DNA of 10,955 bases from DATLYH01 sp035575035 (GCA_035575035.1 DATLYH010000345.1:1-10955); one strand, 5' to 3'; positions 1 to 7,897 are shown, counted from the first letter of the stretch. Notes: generated by a model not told the origin, from the letters alone. Made by a program: numbers and translations.

Positions 1-1628
<1,628 letters not shown>

Positions 1629-1658
1629 GGCTATCTCACTCATTTGTCATGGCGGCAG

Positions 1659-1764
1659 AGCCGGTTCACCGCTGCGCCAGGGCCCGGTCAATGCGGGCCA
1701 GGCAGCTGTCCTTGCCGAGGATCGCCAGGCTCTCGTACAGGCCGAAGCCTACCGCCTTGCCGGT
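1659..1764. repeat. 106-bp direct repeat, copy 1 (glnS side)
   Basis: Identical base for base to 2438-2543, with a constant offset of 779. Identity stops sharply at 1764/1765. At the other end it stops at 1658/1659, although allowing a 2-bp AG gap would extend the match by about four bases. The sequence is the 3' end of gltX. It forms the downstream boundary of the MntA/HepT insert and separates hepT from glnS. Its first base, read from the hepT side, is the last base of the hepT TAA stop codon. Confidence 0.97.
1666..1764 (-). pseudogene. Duplicated gltX C-terminal fragment (32 codons plus stop)
   Basis: On the minus strand this encodes the same tail as the end of the intact gltX, from residues TGKAVGF through RALAQR and the TGA stop. 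It has no start codon or ribosome binding site of its own, and its frame differs from that of the hepT gene ending at its edge. It is therefore not a gene but a leftover copy created when the toxin-antitoxin cassette was gained. In the likely ancestral order it was simply the real end of gltX, 38 bp before the glnS start. Confidence 0.9.
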
Positions 1765-2126
1765 TATGACTTCTCAGATCCCGGTGCCGTCGGCGGTAGA
1801 GCGCTGAGCATCGCCTCCACCCGCTTGAGGAAATCCGGCAAATCTCGCTCCACTACTTGCCACACCAAGTCCAATTTGACGCCGAAGTAACGGTGGATCA
1901 GCGTGTCCCTCATCCCCGCGATCCGCTTCCACGGGATATCGGGATGACTCGACTTCAACCCTTCACTCAGGCTCTTGGTCGCCTCACCAATGATTTCAAT
2001 GTTGCGGATGACGGCATCCTGGGTCCTAGTATCGGTCATGAAGGCATCCTGCCCGTCGCGGGTGTAATCCAGTACCCGGAGTGCGGCATCGCGGATGTGG
2101 AGGAGACAGAAGCGATCATCCTTCAT
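1764..2126 (-). CDS. hepT: HEPN-domain ribonuclease toxin (HepT, DUF86 family)
   Basis: A 120-residue, mostly helical HEPN protein, the toxin half of an MNT/HEPN toxin-antitoxin pair. The family signature RNIEIIGEATKSL lies at about 41-53. The RNase motif R-x4-H-x-Y is complete: R73, H78 and Y80 in RDTLIHRYFG. In characterised HepT proteins the Arg and His form the RNA-cleaving site at the dimer interface, and the Tyr is the residue AMPylated by the MNT partner. The ATG start overlaps the mntA stop by 4 bp (ATGA), indicating coupled translation. The TAA stop lies on the junction with repeat copy 1, so its last base comes from the gltX tail; the native C-terminus, here a loose Pro/Ser tail, may have been altered by the insertion. 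No promoter of its own is seen. Activity is inferred from the intact motif. Confidence 0.93.
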   Translation of the reverse strand: MKDDRFCLLHIRDAALRVLDYTRDGQDAFMTDTRTQDAVIRNIEIIGEATKSLSEGLKSSHPDIPWKRIAGMRDTLIHRYFGVKLDLVWQVVERDLPDFLKRVEAMLSALPPTAPGSEKS

Positions 2127-2413
2127 AGCGGCCGGGCCTCCTGGAGGATGCGCTGCTCAAGGTAAGGGCTGATGCCTCCCTCAACCACGACATCTACTCT
2201 GCAGCCGAGCAGGTCAGCCAGGTCTTGCTCAAATCCTACCAAGTCCAGAAGGCTCCTCCCCGGTTCAATATCAACGAGCACGTCCACGTCACTGTCGGCA
2301 TCCGCTTCGCCTCGCATGACCGAGCCAAAGAGACGCACATTCCGAATGCCGTACTTCGATGCGAGTCGAGTGATGGCTTCCTTCTGACTGCGAATTTGCT
2401 CCAGGCTGTTCAC
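2123..2413 (-). CDS. mntA: Minimal nucleotidyltransferase antitoxin (MntA, MNT domain)
   Basis: A 96-residue minimal nucleotidyltransferase of the DNA polymerase beta superfamily. It carries the full active-site signature G-S-x10-D-x-D (G30, S31, D42, D44) within LFGSVMRGEADADSDVDVLVD, and a third metal-binding acid, D74, in RVDVVV. In the characterised family this enzyme transfers AMP from ATP onto the tyrosine of HepT and so neutralises it; the target motif is present in the next gene. I chose the GTG start at 2413 because AGGAGG sits 6 nt upstream. A longer frame reaching 2470 runs into the gltX tail and is rejected. The gap to the gltX stop is 31 bp, so transcription probably reads through from gltX. 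The codon mix looks less GC-extreme than in neighbouring genes, consistent with transfer. Confidence 0.93.
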   Translation of the reverse strand: MNSLEQIRSQKEAITRLASKYGIRNVRLFGSVMRGEADADSDVDVLVDIEPGRSLLDLVGFEQDLADLLGCRVDVVVEGGISPYLEQRILQEARPL

Positions 2414-2437
2414 GGGTCTCCTCCTGCCTTCTACGGC

Positions 2438-2543
2438 AGCCGGTTCACCGCTGCGCCAGGGCCCGGTCAATGCGGGCCAGGCAGCTGTCCTTGCCGAGGA
2501 TCGCCAGGCTCTCGTACAGGCCGAAGCCTACCGCCTTGCCGGT
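2438..2543. repeat. 106-bp direct repeat, copy 2 (functional gltX tail)
   Basis: The partner of 1659-1764. This copy is the working 3' end of gltX: codons T491 to R522, the TGA stop, and 7 bp beyond. The 673 bp between the copies (1765-2437) hold the mntA-hepT operon with its ribosome binding site and nothing else of note. No transposase, integrase, short inverted terminal repeats or tRNA gene is visible at either boundary. Confidence 0.97.
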
Positions 2544-4013
2544 CACCGCGACCCGCAGGGCATGGATGATCTGGCCTACCGTGACCCCTTCGGCCTGGAC
2601 GAAATCCTGCAACCGCTGCTCCAGGTGGGCGGCGTCGAAGGGGTCGGCCGATGCCAGCACCGCCCGGAACTTGGTCAGCAGCTCCCGTGCCTCTGGCGGC
2701 TGGCGGAGGCGCTTGGTAAAGGCCGCCTCGTCGTAGGACAGCCGGTCGTCAGGCACGAAGAAGGTGTCATAATCGAGGATATCGCCCGCCACCTTGATCC
2801 GGTCGCCGGCCGCCTGAACGATCCGGGCAACCTTCTCGCGCACGGCCGCTGGCGGCGGCGAGGCAATCAGCCCGGCCTTCTCCAGATACGGCAACATCAT
2901 CGCCACCTTCTGCTCGACCGCCAGCTGCTGCATGTAACGTTCCTGGAAAGCGAGCAGCTTCTTCGGGTCGAAGCCGGCCGGCGCCTTGTTGACCCGCTCC
3001 AGCGAGAACAGGTCGATCATCTGCTGCCGGGTGAAAAACTCCGTCTTGTCGTCCAGCGCCCAGCCGAGCAGCAGCAGGTAATTGAGGATCGCGTCCGGCA
3101 GGTAGCCGACCTCACGGTAGAAGTCCACGATCACCGGGTTGAACGTCTCGGCCGCGAGGTGCAGCCCGATCCGCTCCGCGATGGCCTGACCATGTTCGTA
3201 AATCTTCTTGAACTCGGGGTTCTTCAAATACTCCTTGATCTTGCGCTTGCTTAGCTTCTCCTTGCCGCCCGGTGCGGCGACGTAGGGGACATGGGCAAAG
3301 GCCGGCAGGTCATAGCCCAGCCCCTGGAAGATGAAGATCTGCCGCGGCGTGTTTGCCAGGTGTTCCTGGGCGCGAATCACATGAGTGATCCTCATGTCGT
3401 GGTCATCGACCACGGTGGCGAAGTTATACAAGACGGTGCCGTCGGCCCGCTGGATAACATGGTCCTGCTCTTTGGCCCATTCGAAGGTTACCTCGCCAAG
3501 GATCAGATCGTTGATCCGGCAGTATCCATCGCGGGGCATCTTCAGACGGATTGTCGCCTGGCGGCCTTCGGCCTCGAACCGGGCTCGGTCCTGAGGCGTG
3601 ACAGCCATCCACCGCCGGCTGTAGACAAACGGGCGTTTCTCCCGCTCCGCGGCCTCGCGCTCGGCATGGACCTCCTCCGGCGTGGCATAATCGTAGTAGG
3701 CCGCCCCCCTCTCCACCAGCATCTTCGCGGCCGCCTGGTAGCGCTCCAGTCGCTGCGACTGGTAGTACGGCGCGTGTGGGCCGCCGACCTCCGGTCCCTC
3801 GTCCCAATCCAGCCCCAGCCAGCGGAAGCCGTCCAGGATCGGCTGCAAGGCTTCGGCCACATTGCGCTGCACATCGGTGTCATCAATACGGAGGATGAAC
3901 TGGCCGCCGTGGCGACGGGCGAACAGCCAGTTAAACAGCGCTGTGCGGACGCCGCCGATGTGCAGGTAGCCGGTCGGGCTCGGAGCAAAACGCGTACGTA
4001 CTATTTTGATCAT
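2445..4013 (-). CDS. gltX: Glutamyl-tRNA synthetase
   Basis: Class I synthetase that charges tRNA-Glu with glutamate in the cytoplasm. The 522-residue protein shows RTRFAPSPTGYLHIGGVRTALFNW (HIGG at 18-21), LRIDDTD at 41-47, LYNFATVVDDHDMRITHVIRAQEHLANT at 195-222, and the KLSKR catalytic loop at 253-257. About 40 residues (258-297) are inserted between KLSKR and the conserved FYREVGYLPDAILNYLLLLGW, making the protein longer than the roughly 470 aa of E. coli GltX. The ATG at 4013 starts directly at the conserved MIKIVRTRF. A TTG at 4031 would add six residues but has no better Shine-Dalgarno, and neither start has a clear one. The start region is unusually AT-rich for the window. The gene is 51 bp after thpR, and its last 32 codons are duplicated on the far side of the mntA-hepT insert. 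Confidence 0.96.
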   Translation of the reverse strand: MIKIVRTRFAPSPTGYLHIGGVRTALFNWLFARRHGGQFILRIDDTDVQRNVAEALQPILDGFRWLGLDWDEGPEVGGPHAPYYQSQRLERYQAAAKMLVERGAAYYDYATPEEVHAEREAAEREKRPFVYSRRWMAVTPQDRARFEAEGRQATIRLKMPRDGYCRINDLILGEVTFEWAKEQDHVIQRADGTVLYNFATVVDDHDMRITHVIRAQEHLANTPRQIFIFQGLGYDLPAFAHVPYVAAPGGKEKLSKRKIKEYLKNPEFKKIYEHGQAIAERIGLHLAAETFNPVIVDFYREVGYLPDAILNYLLLLGWALDDKTEFFTRQQMIDLFSLERVNKAPAGFDPKKLLAFQERYMQQLAVEQKVAMMLPYLEKAGLIASPPPAAVREKVARIVQAAGDRIKVAGDILDYDTFFVPDDRLSYDEAAFTKRLRQPPEARELLTKFRAVLASADPFDAAHLEQRLQDFVQAEGVTVGQIIHALRVAVTGKAVGFGLYESLAILGKDSCLARIDRALAQR

Positions 4014-4064
4014 ATCATAAAAATTCACCAAAAGCTGGACAGCAGATCAGGAATACGGCGAACT

Positions 4065-4649
4065 TCACCCCTCGTCCGCGCCGCCGAGCTTCGCCCGGCC
4101 GAGGACAGTGTAGACCGGCCCTTGCGGCGTCAATTCGCTGCTGAGCACCAGCACTTCCCGCACGGTGGTCTGACCTCCCTGCCAGCCGGCGTGCTTGGCC
4201 AGCGCGGCCGCTAGTTTATCGTTGGGACGGTCGCCCTTGACCCGGCCCAAGGTGACATGAGGGGTGTACTGCCGCTCTTCACGGCGGTAACAGCCCAGGT
4301 CGAGCAGCGGCGGCTCCAGGGCATCGTGCAGGGCGACCAGCTCCTGCGTCCCCTCACCGATGCCAACCCAGAGGGTGCGCGGCCGGCGCGGACTGCCGAA
4401 GTAGCCGACCCGCTCGACGCTCATCACAAAGGCCGTATGCTGCCGGCAGCACTCCATCACGCTGCGGCAAACGGCCGGGATGTCGCGGTCGTTCACCTCG
4501 CCCAAAAACAGCAAGGTGACGTGCAGGTTCTCCGGCTCCACCCATTTGACATCGGGGGCGATGCGGGCCAGGGTCCCTTGCAGGGCGACGGCCCGGTCGC
4601 GGATGGCCTTGCCGAGATCGACAGCGATAAAGGTGCGCAGGCGTGTCAT
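4065..4649 (-). CDS. thpR: RNA 2',3'-cyclic phosphodiesterase (2H family, formerly '2'-5' RNA ligase')
   Basis: A 194-residue member of the 2H phosphoesterase superfamily. The two H-x-T catalytic motifs are both present: HVT at 43-45 in NLHVTLLFLGEV, and HVT at 131-133 in YTPHVTLGRVKGD, about 88 residues apart as usual. The N-terminus RTFIAVDLG is typical of ThpR. The characterised enzyme opens 2',3'-cyclic phosphate RNA ends to 2'-phosphates and can join 2'-5' RNA ends weakly in vitro; its physiological role is not well defined. The ATG at 4649 is the first in frame before the conserved start, but no strong ribosome binding site is visible, so it may depend on coupling with the kinase gene ending 34 bp upstream. 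It is followed by gltX at 51 bp. Confidence 0.94.
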   Translation of the reverse strand: MTRLRTFIAVDLGKAIRDRAVALQGTLARIAPDVKWVEPENLHVTLLFLGEVNDRDIPAVCRSVMECCRQHTAFVMSVERVGYFGSPRRPRTLWVGIGEGTQELVALHDALEPPLLDLGCYRREERQYTPHVTLGRVKGDRPNDKLAAALAKHAGWQGGQTTVREVLVLSSELTPQGPVYTVLGRAKLGGADEG

Positions 4650-4683
4650 GGCGCCGATACCGGGCGAAGGTTGGAGGGCCGTC

Positions 4684-5679
4684 TCAGGGGGCGGCCAGGG
4701 CCTGTTCCCAGAACTGCCGTACCCCGTGGTGCAGGCGGGCCCCGACCTGACTGATGACCTTCATGGCCAGGAAGCAGCCGGCCCGGGCCGCTCGGTCCGC
4801 GGGAACGCCGTGGGTGATGCCGTACAGGAACGCCCCCGCCAGCATGTCGCCGGCCCCCGTCAGATCTTTCGGCTCGCAGGGGAAGGCCGGCACATGGGCC
4901 TCGACGCCGTCATGGCGGACGAAACAGCCGTTCGGTCCGTCGGTCACCAGTACCGATGGAACCATCCCCTTGAGCCGGGCGAACGCCTCCGCCGCGCTGG
5001 CCGCTCCTCCCGCGGCAGCGCAGGCCTCGGCCCGATTGGCGAACAGCAGGTCGGTCTGGCGCAGGGCCTCGAAGAAGGCGTCGCCAAACAGGTTGACAAT
5101 GAACGCCTCCGAGCAGGTGACCGCCACCTTGACGCCGTGCTTTTTGGCCAGGCGGATCGCCTTGCGGATCGCCCCCTGGCCGGTGTTGGAGTTGGCGAAC
5201 AGGTAGCCCTCGACGAACAGCCACTGCGAATTCTTGATCCGTTCCTCATCTACATGGCGCTCGGCCAGGTGGCTGGAAACTGCCAGGCAGGTGCGCATGG
5301 TGCGCTCGGCGTCGGGCGTGATGATGACGACGCAGGTGCCGGTGGTCTCGCCGACGATCACCGGGTTGCCGAGGTCGATGCCTAGCTCCTCGAACTCGGC
5401 GTGGTAATGCAGGCCGTAGCGGTCATCGCCGACGCAGCCGATGAACGCTGCCTGGCCGCCGAGCTGCGAGAGGGCGATGATCGAGTTGGCCACCGAGCCG
5501 CCGCTGACCAGGCGCGGCTCATGGCTGTGGAACCGCGCCAGCAGCTCTTTCTGCTCGGCCGGCTCGACCAGGCGCATGGTACCGCGCTCGAAGCCGAGGG
5601 GGGCGAACTCCTCGTCGGACAACTCCAGGAAGATATCGACGATGGCGTTGCCGAGGCCGCAGACGTCAAATTCTTTCAT
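4684..5679 (-). CDS. PfkB-family carbohydrate/nucleoside kinase (adenosine-kinase-like)
   Basis: A 331-residue ribokinase-fold kinase that phosphorylates a sugar or nucleoside with ATP. Visible features are the N-terminal FDVCGLGNAIVDI, the substrate-side signature SGGSVANSIIALSQLGGQAAFIGCVGDDRYG (about 59-89), and the C-terminal PfkB signature DLTGAGDMLAGAFLYG containing the catalytic Asp of GAGD. The overall form, with GGSVANS and GETTGTCVV, resembles adenosine kinase-like proteins annotated across many bacteria, but substrate cannot be settled from sequence; ribose, fructose or another nucleoside remain possible. The ATG at 5679 is preferred over an in-frame GTG at 5691 because GAAGGTGG lies just upstream at usable spacing. 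It lies 52 bp after the MaoC-type gene and 34 bp before thpR. Confidence 0.93.
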   Translation of the reverse strand: MKEFDVCGLGNAIVDIFLELSDEEFAPLGFERGTMRLVEPAEQKELLARFHSHEPRLVSGGSVANSIIALSQLGGQAAFIGCVGDDRYGLHYHAEFEELGIDLGNPVIVGETTGTCVVIITPDAERTMRTCLAVSSHLAERHVDEERIKNSQWLFVEGYLFANSNTGQGAIRKAIRLAKKHGVKVAVTCSEAFIVNLFGDAFFEALRQTDLLFANRAEACAAAGGAASAAEAFARLKGMVPSVLVTDGPNGCFVRHDGVEAHVPAFPCEPKDLTGAGDMLAGAFLYGITHGVPADRAARAGCFLAMKVISQVGARLHHGVRQFWEQALAAP

Positions 5680-5731
5680 CGCGCCACCCACCTTCGGATT
5701 ATCGGTATGGTAGGGAGCGGCGCCAGCGGTG

Positions 5732-6235
5732 TCACGGGGCGGCCTGCTGCTGGACCAGTGCGGCGTCGGCCGGGTCGGCAGCCTGGCCGCGCCCCTCGAC
5801 CAGGGTCTGGGTGATCCCTTCCTGGACGACCTTGCCCTCCTGGTTTAGCAGCCGGCGCTGCCAGGTGATGACGCCGCGCCGGCCACGCGACCGCGGCTCC
5901 TTTTCCAGGACCTTGCTGAACGCCCGGATGGTGTCGCCGATGAAGATCGGTCCCCGGAAGTGCCATTCGCGGATTCCCAGGAAAGCAAGGGTGCGCATCG
6001 GCGGACTGTTGATGATCAGCCCGCTGCCGATCGCCAGGCCGAGCAGACCGTGGGCAATCGGCCGGCGAAACGGCGTCGTCCGGGCAAATTCGTGATCCAC
6101 GTGGATGGGGTTGAAGTCGCCGCTCAGGCCGGCGAAATTCACCACGTCGGTTTCCGTGATCGTCCGGCCGGGGGACTCCCATTCCTGACCGATCTCGACA
6201 TCGTCGAAATAGAGATGGTTGGCGGTGAACGACAT
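5732..6235 (-). CDS. MaoC-type hotdog dehydratase, (R)-specific enoyl-CoA hydratase-like
   Basis: A 167-residue single-hotdog protein. The hydratase-2 motif is intact: FAGLSGDFNPIHVDHEFA, with catalytic D40 and H45, followed by PIAHGLLGLAIGSGLI. This motif marks (R)-specific enoyl-CoA hydratases and related MaoC enzymes that add water to, or remove it from, acyl-CoA thioesters; several relatives act on short branched hydroxyacyl-CoAs, so the substrate is open. The C-terminal 20 or so residues are a low-complexity Ala/Gln/Asp tail. The ATG at 6235 has GGAGAG 5 nt upstream and starts at MSFTANHLYFDDVEIG, where homologues usually begin. An in-frame GTG at 6301 would add 22 unconserved residues and is rejected. 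Its upstream neighbour, 77 bp away, is another acyl-CoA hotdog enzyme. Confidence 0.92.
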   Translation of the reverse strand: MSFTANHLYFDDVEIGQEWESPGRTITETDVVNFAGLSGDFNPIHVDHEFARTTPFRRPIAHGLLGLAIGSGLIINSPPMRTLAFLGIREWHFRGPIFIGDTIRAFSKVLEKEPRSRGRRGVITWQRRLLNQEGKVVQEGITQTLVEGRGQAADPADAALVQQQAAP

Positions 6236-6312
6236 GACCGCTCTCCGATGAGACAGGGCCTTCTTCTCCGGTTCCGAATTTACCGCAGCGCCGGCCGACA
6301 CTTCAAGGCGTC

Positions 6313-6708
6313 TCAGCGCCCCGGCAAGAGAGGCGTGGGGGGGCGGTCGGGGCGAGTCAGGTCAACGCCAACGTAGACGACCTCGGCCTCGGTCACCTGG
6401 AGCGTCTCGCCGGCACGCTCGGCCTCGACGGTGATCTGCATGGTGATCGACGTTCGGCCGAGGCGGACCAGCCGGGTGAGAAAACGAACCACGTCGCCGA
6501 CCAGGACCGGCTTGTGGAACTCGACGCGGTTCATCGCCACGGTGACCAGAGACGGCGGCGGCCCGCCGGCCCGGATGACCTCGCGGCGGGCACCAATGGC
6601 CCCGGCCTGGTCGATGTACGACAAAATGACGCCGCCGAAGATGGTACCGTGGGGATTGGTCTGGGCCGGCATCATCACGACCTGGATGGCAAGATACGGC
6701 TCCGACAT
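6313..6708 (-). CDS. Acyl-CoA thioesterase, YciA/BFIT-like hotdog
   Basis: A 131-residue hotdog thioesterase that hydrolyses acyl-CoA to free acid and CoA. It aligns by eye with YciA: VVMMPAQTNPHGTIFGGVILSYIDQAGAIGA (about 10-40), with the conserved N18, H20-G21 and the catalytic acid D33, then FHKPVLVGDVV and the beta-sheet segment RTSITMQITVEAE. A short proline-rich tail follows. The ATG at 6708 has GAGGAT about 7 nt upstream, and the metE-like stop lies only 5 bp before it, so translation is probably coupled. Pairing with the downstream MaoC-type enzyme suggests acyl-CoA turnover, but no complete pathway is present in the window. Confidence 0.93.
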   Translation of the reverse strand: MSEPYLAIQVVMMPAQTNPHGTIFGGVILSYIDQAGAIGARREVIRAGGPPPSLVTVAMNRVEFHKPVLVGDVVRFLTRLVRLGRTSITMQITVEAERAGETLQVTEAEVVYVGVDLTRPDRPPTPLLPGR

Positions 6709-6713
6709 GGGCT

Positions 6714-7742
6714 CTATCCTCGCAACTCACGACGAACCCGGCGGACCCCTTCGACCATGCTCGCCAGCTTCCGGCACGCGATGTACCGGGCAGTCTGTGA
6801 GAAGCCGCAATCCGGCGTGACGTGGACGCGCTCCGGCTCGATGTACTGCAACACCTGACGCAGGCGCTCGGCCACCAGCTCGGGCGGCTCAATCCAGGTG
6901 TTCTTGACATCGATCAGGCCGACGGCCAACTCCATCGGCGGCTGGATCTGCCGGGCCAGCTCGATCTCGGCCATCTCCCGACTGGCGAACTCCAACGCCA
7001 GTTGATCGACTTTCGCCCGGGCCAGGTGAGGGAAGAGCGGCCGGTAGCTGCGGTGGCCGACGGCCCGGCCGCGGTAGTTGCCGAAGCATAGGTGCATGCT
7101 GATCTTTGCCCCGACGCCATCCACCGTGCGGGCAATCAGATCGAGGAACTGCTCGGGGTAGTCGGGATGGCAGGCGAAGCTTGGCTCGTCGAGCTGGATG
7201 AAATCCACCCCGGCCTGCACCAGCGCCTTCATCTCGCGGTTGACAATCGGCAACAACGCCTCGGCGATCTCCTGCCGATCGCGGTAGACCTCGCCCCCTT
7301 GCAGGCAGCCGGCCAGGGTGTACGGTCCCGGCACGGGCACCTTGACCGGGGCGTCGGTGATCGTCCGCAGCCGCCGATATTCCTCCACCAGGCCCAGGCC
7401 GGATGGCGCTTGCACCGGCGCGACGCAGAGGTACTTGCTGCGCTGGTCGTGGGCGGGCGGTCCCCAGCGGCGGCCGGGCGGCAGCGGCCGGAGGCCGGTG
7501 AGGCGGTCGTAGAAGCCAAGGTTGAAATCGACCCGCTGCATCTCGCCGTCGGTGATGATGTCGGCCCCGGCCCGGAGTTGATCCTCGACCGCCAGCCGGA
7601 CCGCGTCGCGCAGCGCCTCCTCGCGGTCATCGGCGCCGAACAACTCCGGCTGCCGCGAGGCATCCTCGCAGAACTTGGCATACCAGCCGGGGAACGACCA
7701 GCTGCCGATGACCGTTGCCGGGATAAGGGGAAGCTTGGCCAT
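6714..7742 (-). CDS. Cobalamin-independent methionine synthase catalytic domain, core-MetE type
   Basis: A 342-residue single TIM-barrel protein of the MetE/UROD superfamily, less than half the length of full MetE (about 750 aa); the N-terminal folate-binding half is absent. The zinc and homocysteine site is complete: H217 and C219 in MHLCFGNYRG, E251 in LALEFASRE, and C312 in TPDCGFSQT. The substrate-side LDEP (D185) and ITDGEMQR (63-70) are also present. Short MetE proteins of this kind have been shown in some bacteria and archaea to make methionine using a methyl donor other than methyl-tetrahydrofolate, such as a methylated corrinoid; which donor applies here is unknown. The ATG at 7742 begins at MAKLPLIPATVIGSWSFPGW, the normal family start, but no Shine-Dalgarno is visible. 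It is the first gene of the minus-strand run. Confidence 0.92.
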   Translation of the reverse strand: MAKLPLIPATVIGSWSFPGWYAKFCEDASRQPELFGADDREEALRDAVRLAVEDQLRAGADIITDGEMQRVDFNLGFYDRLTGLRPLPPGRRWGPPAHDQRSKYLCVAPVQAPSGLGLVEEYRRLRTITDAPVKVPVPGPYTLAGCLQGGEVYRDRQEIAEALLPIVNREMKALVQAGVDFIQLDEPSFACHPDYPEQFLDLIARTVDGVGAKISMHLCFGNYRGRAVGHRSYRPLFPHLARAKVDQLALEFASREMAEIELARQIQPPMELAVGLIDVKNTWIEPPELVAERLRQVLQYIEPERVHVTPDCGFSQTARYIACRKLASMVEGVRRVRRELRG

Positions 7743-7844
7743 AAGGGGAATCTATGATGCCCGCCGGCCGTCGGCCATCGGCCTTCCGACGCGAGCCGCC
7801 GGGGGGAACTGCCATTGCACGGAAGGGGGGAAAACCGGAAGATA

Positions 7845-7874
7845 CGCCCAAGCCCGGCGAACCTGGTTTGGGCG
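7845..7874 (+). other. 10-bp stem-loop in the acyltransferase leader
   Basis: CGCCCAAGCC (7845-7854) pairs with GGTTTGGGCG (7865-7874) across a 10-nt loop; nine Watson-Crick pairs and one G-U if read as RNA. It ends 11 nt before the Shine-Dalgarno of the acyltransferase gene. No T-tract follows on either strand, so it does not look like an intrinsic terminator. It could affect translation or be an operator; this is inference. Confidence 0.45.
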
Positions 7875-7897
7875 GTCCCCAATCCGGAGGTACAAGG

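Noticed and set aside
1629..1658. Tiny frame (ATG ACA AAT GAG TGA) just before glnS as a leader peptide
   Set aside because: Four codons with no ribosome binding site and no regulatory structure beside it; chance is enough.
2414..2470. Longer MntA with 19 extra N-terminal residues starting in the gltX tail
   Set aside because: The extension overlaps the gltX stop region and repeat. The GTG at 2413 has a well-placed AGGAGG and fits the family length.
1659..2543. CRISPR array or insertion-sequence ends
   Set aside because: There are only two repeat copies of 106 bp, no spacer series, no transposase and no terminal inverted repeats. The repeat is a coding gene end.
4011..4064. Promoter for gltX in the AT-rich patch (TATGAT just before the ATG)
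   Set aside because: The hexamer abuts the start codon and has no acceptable -35 at 16-18 bp, so it is not supported.
3291..4214. 307-codon open frame on the plus strand
   Set aside because: It lies antisense across gltX and part of thpR, has no family motif, and reflects high-GC codon bias. The minus-strand genes have clear motifs.
4480..5385. 301-codon open frame on the plus strand
   Set aside because: It covers the thpR-kinase junction in antisense, has an Arg/Gly/Ala-rich composition with no recognisable domain, and is a shadow of the PfkB-type gene.
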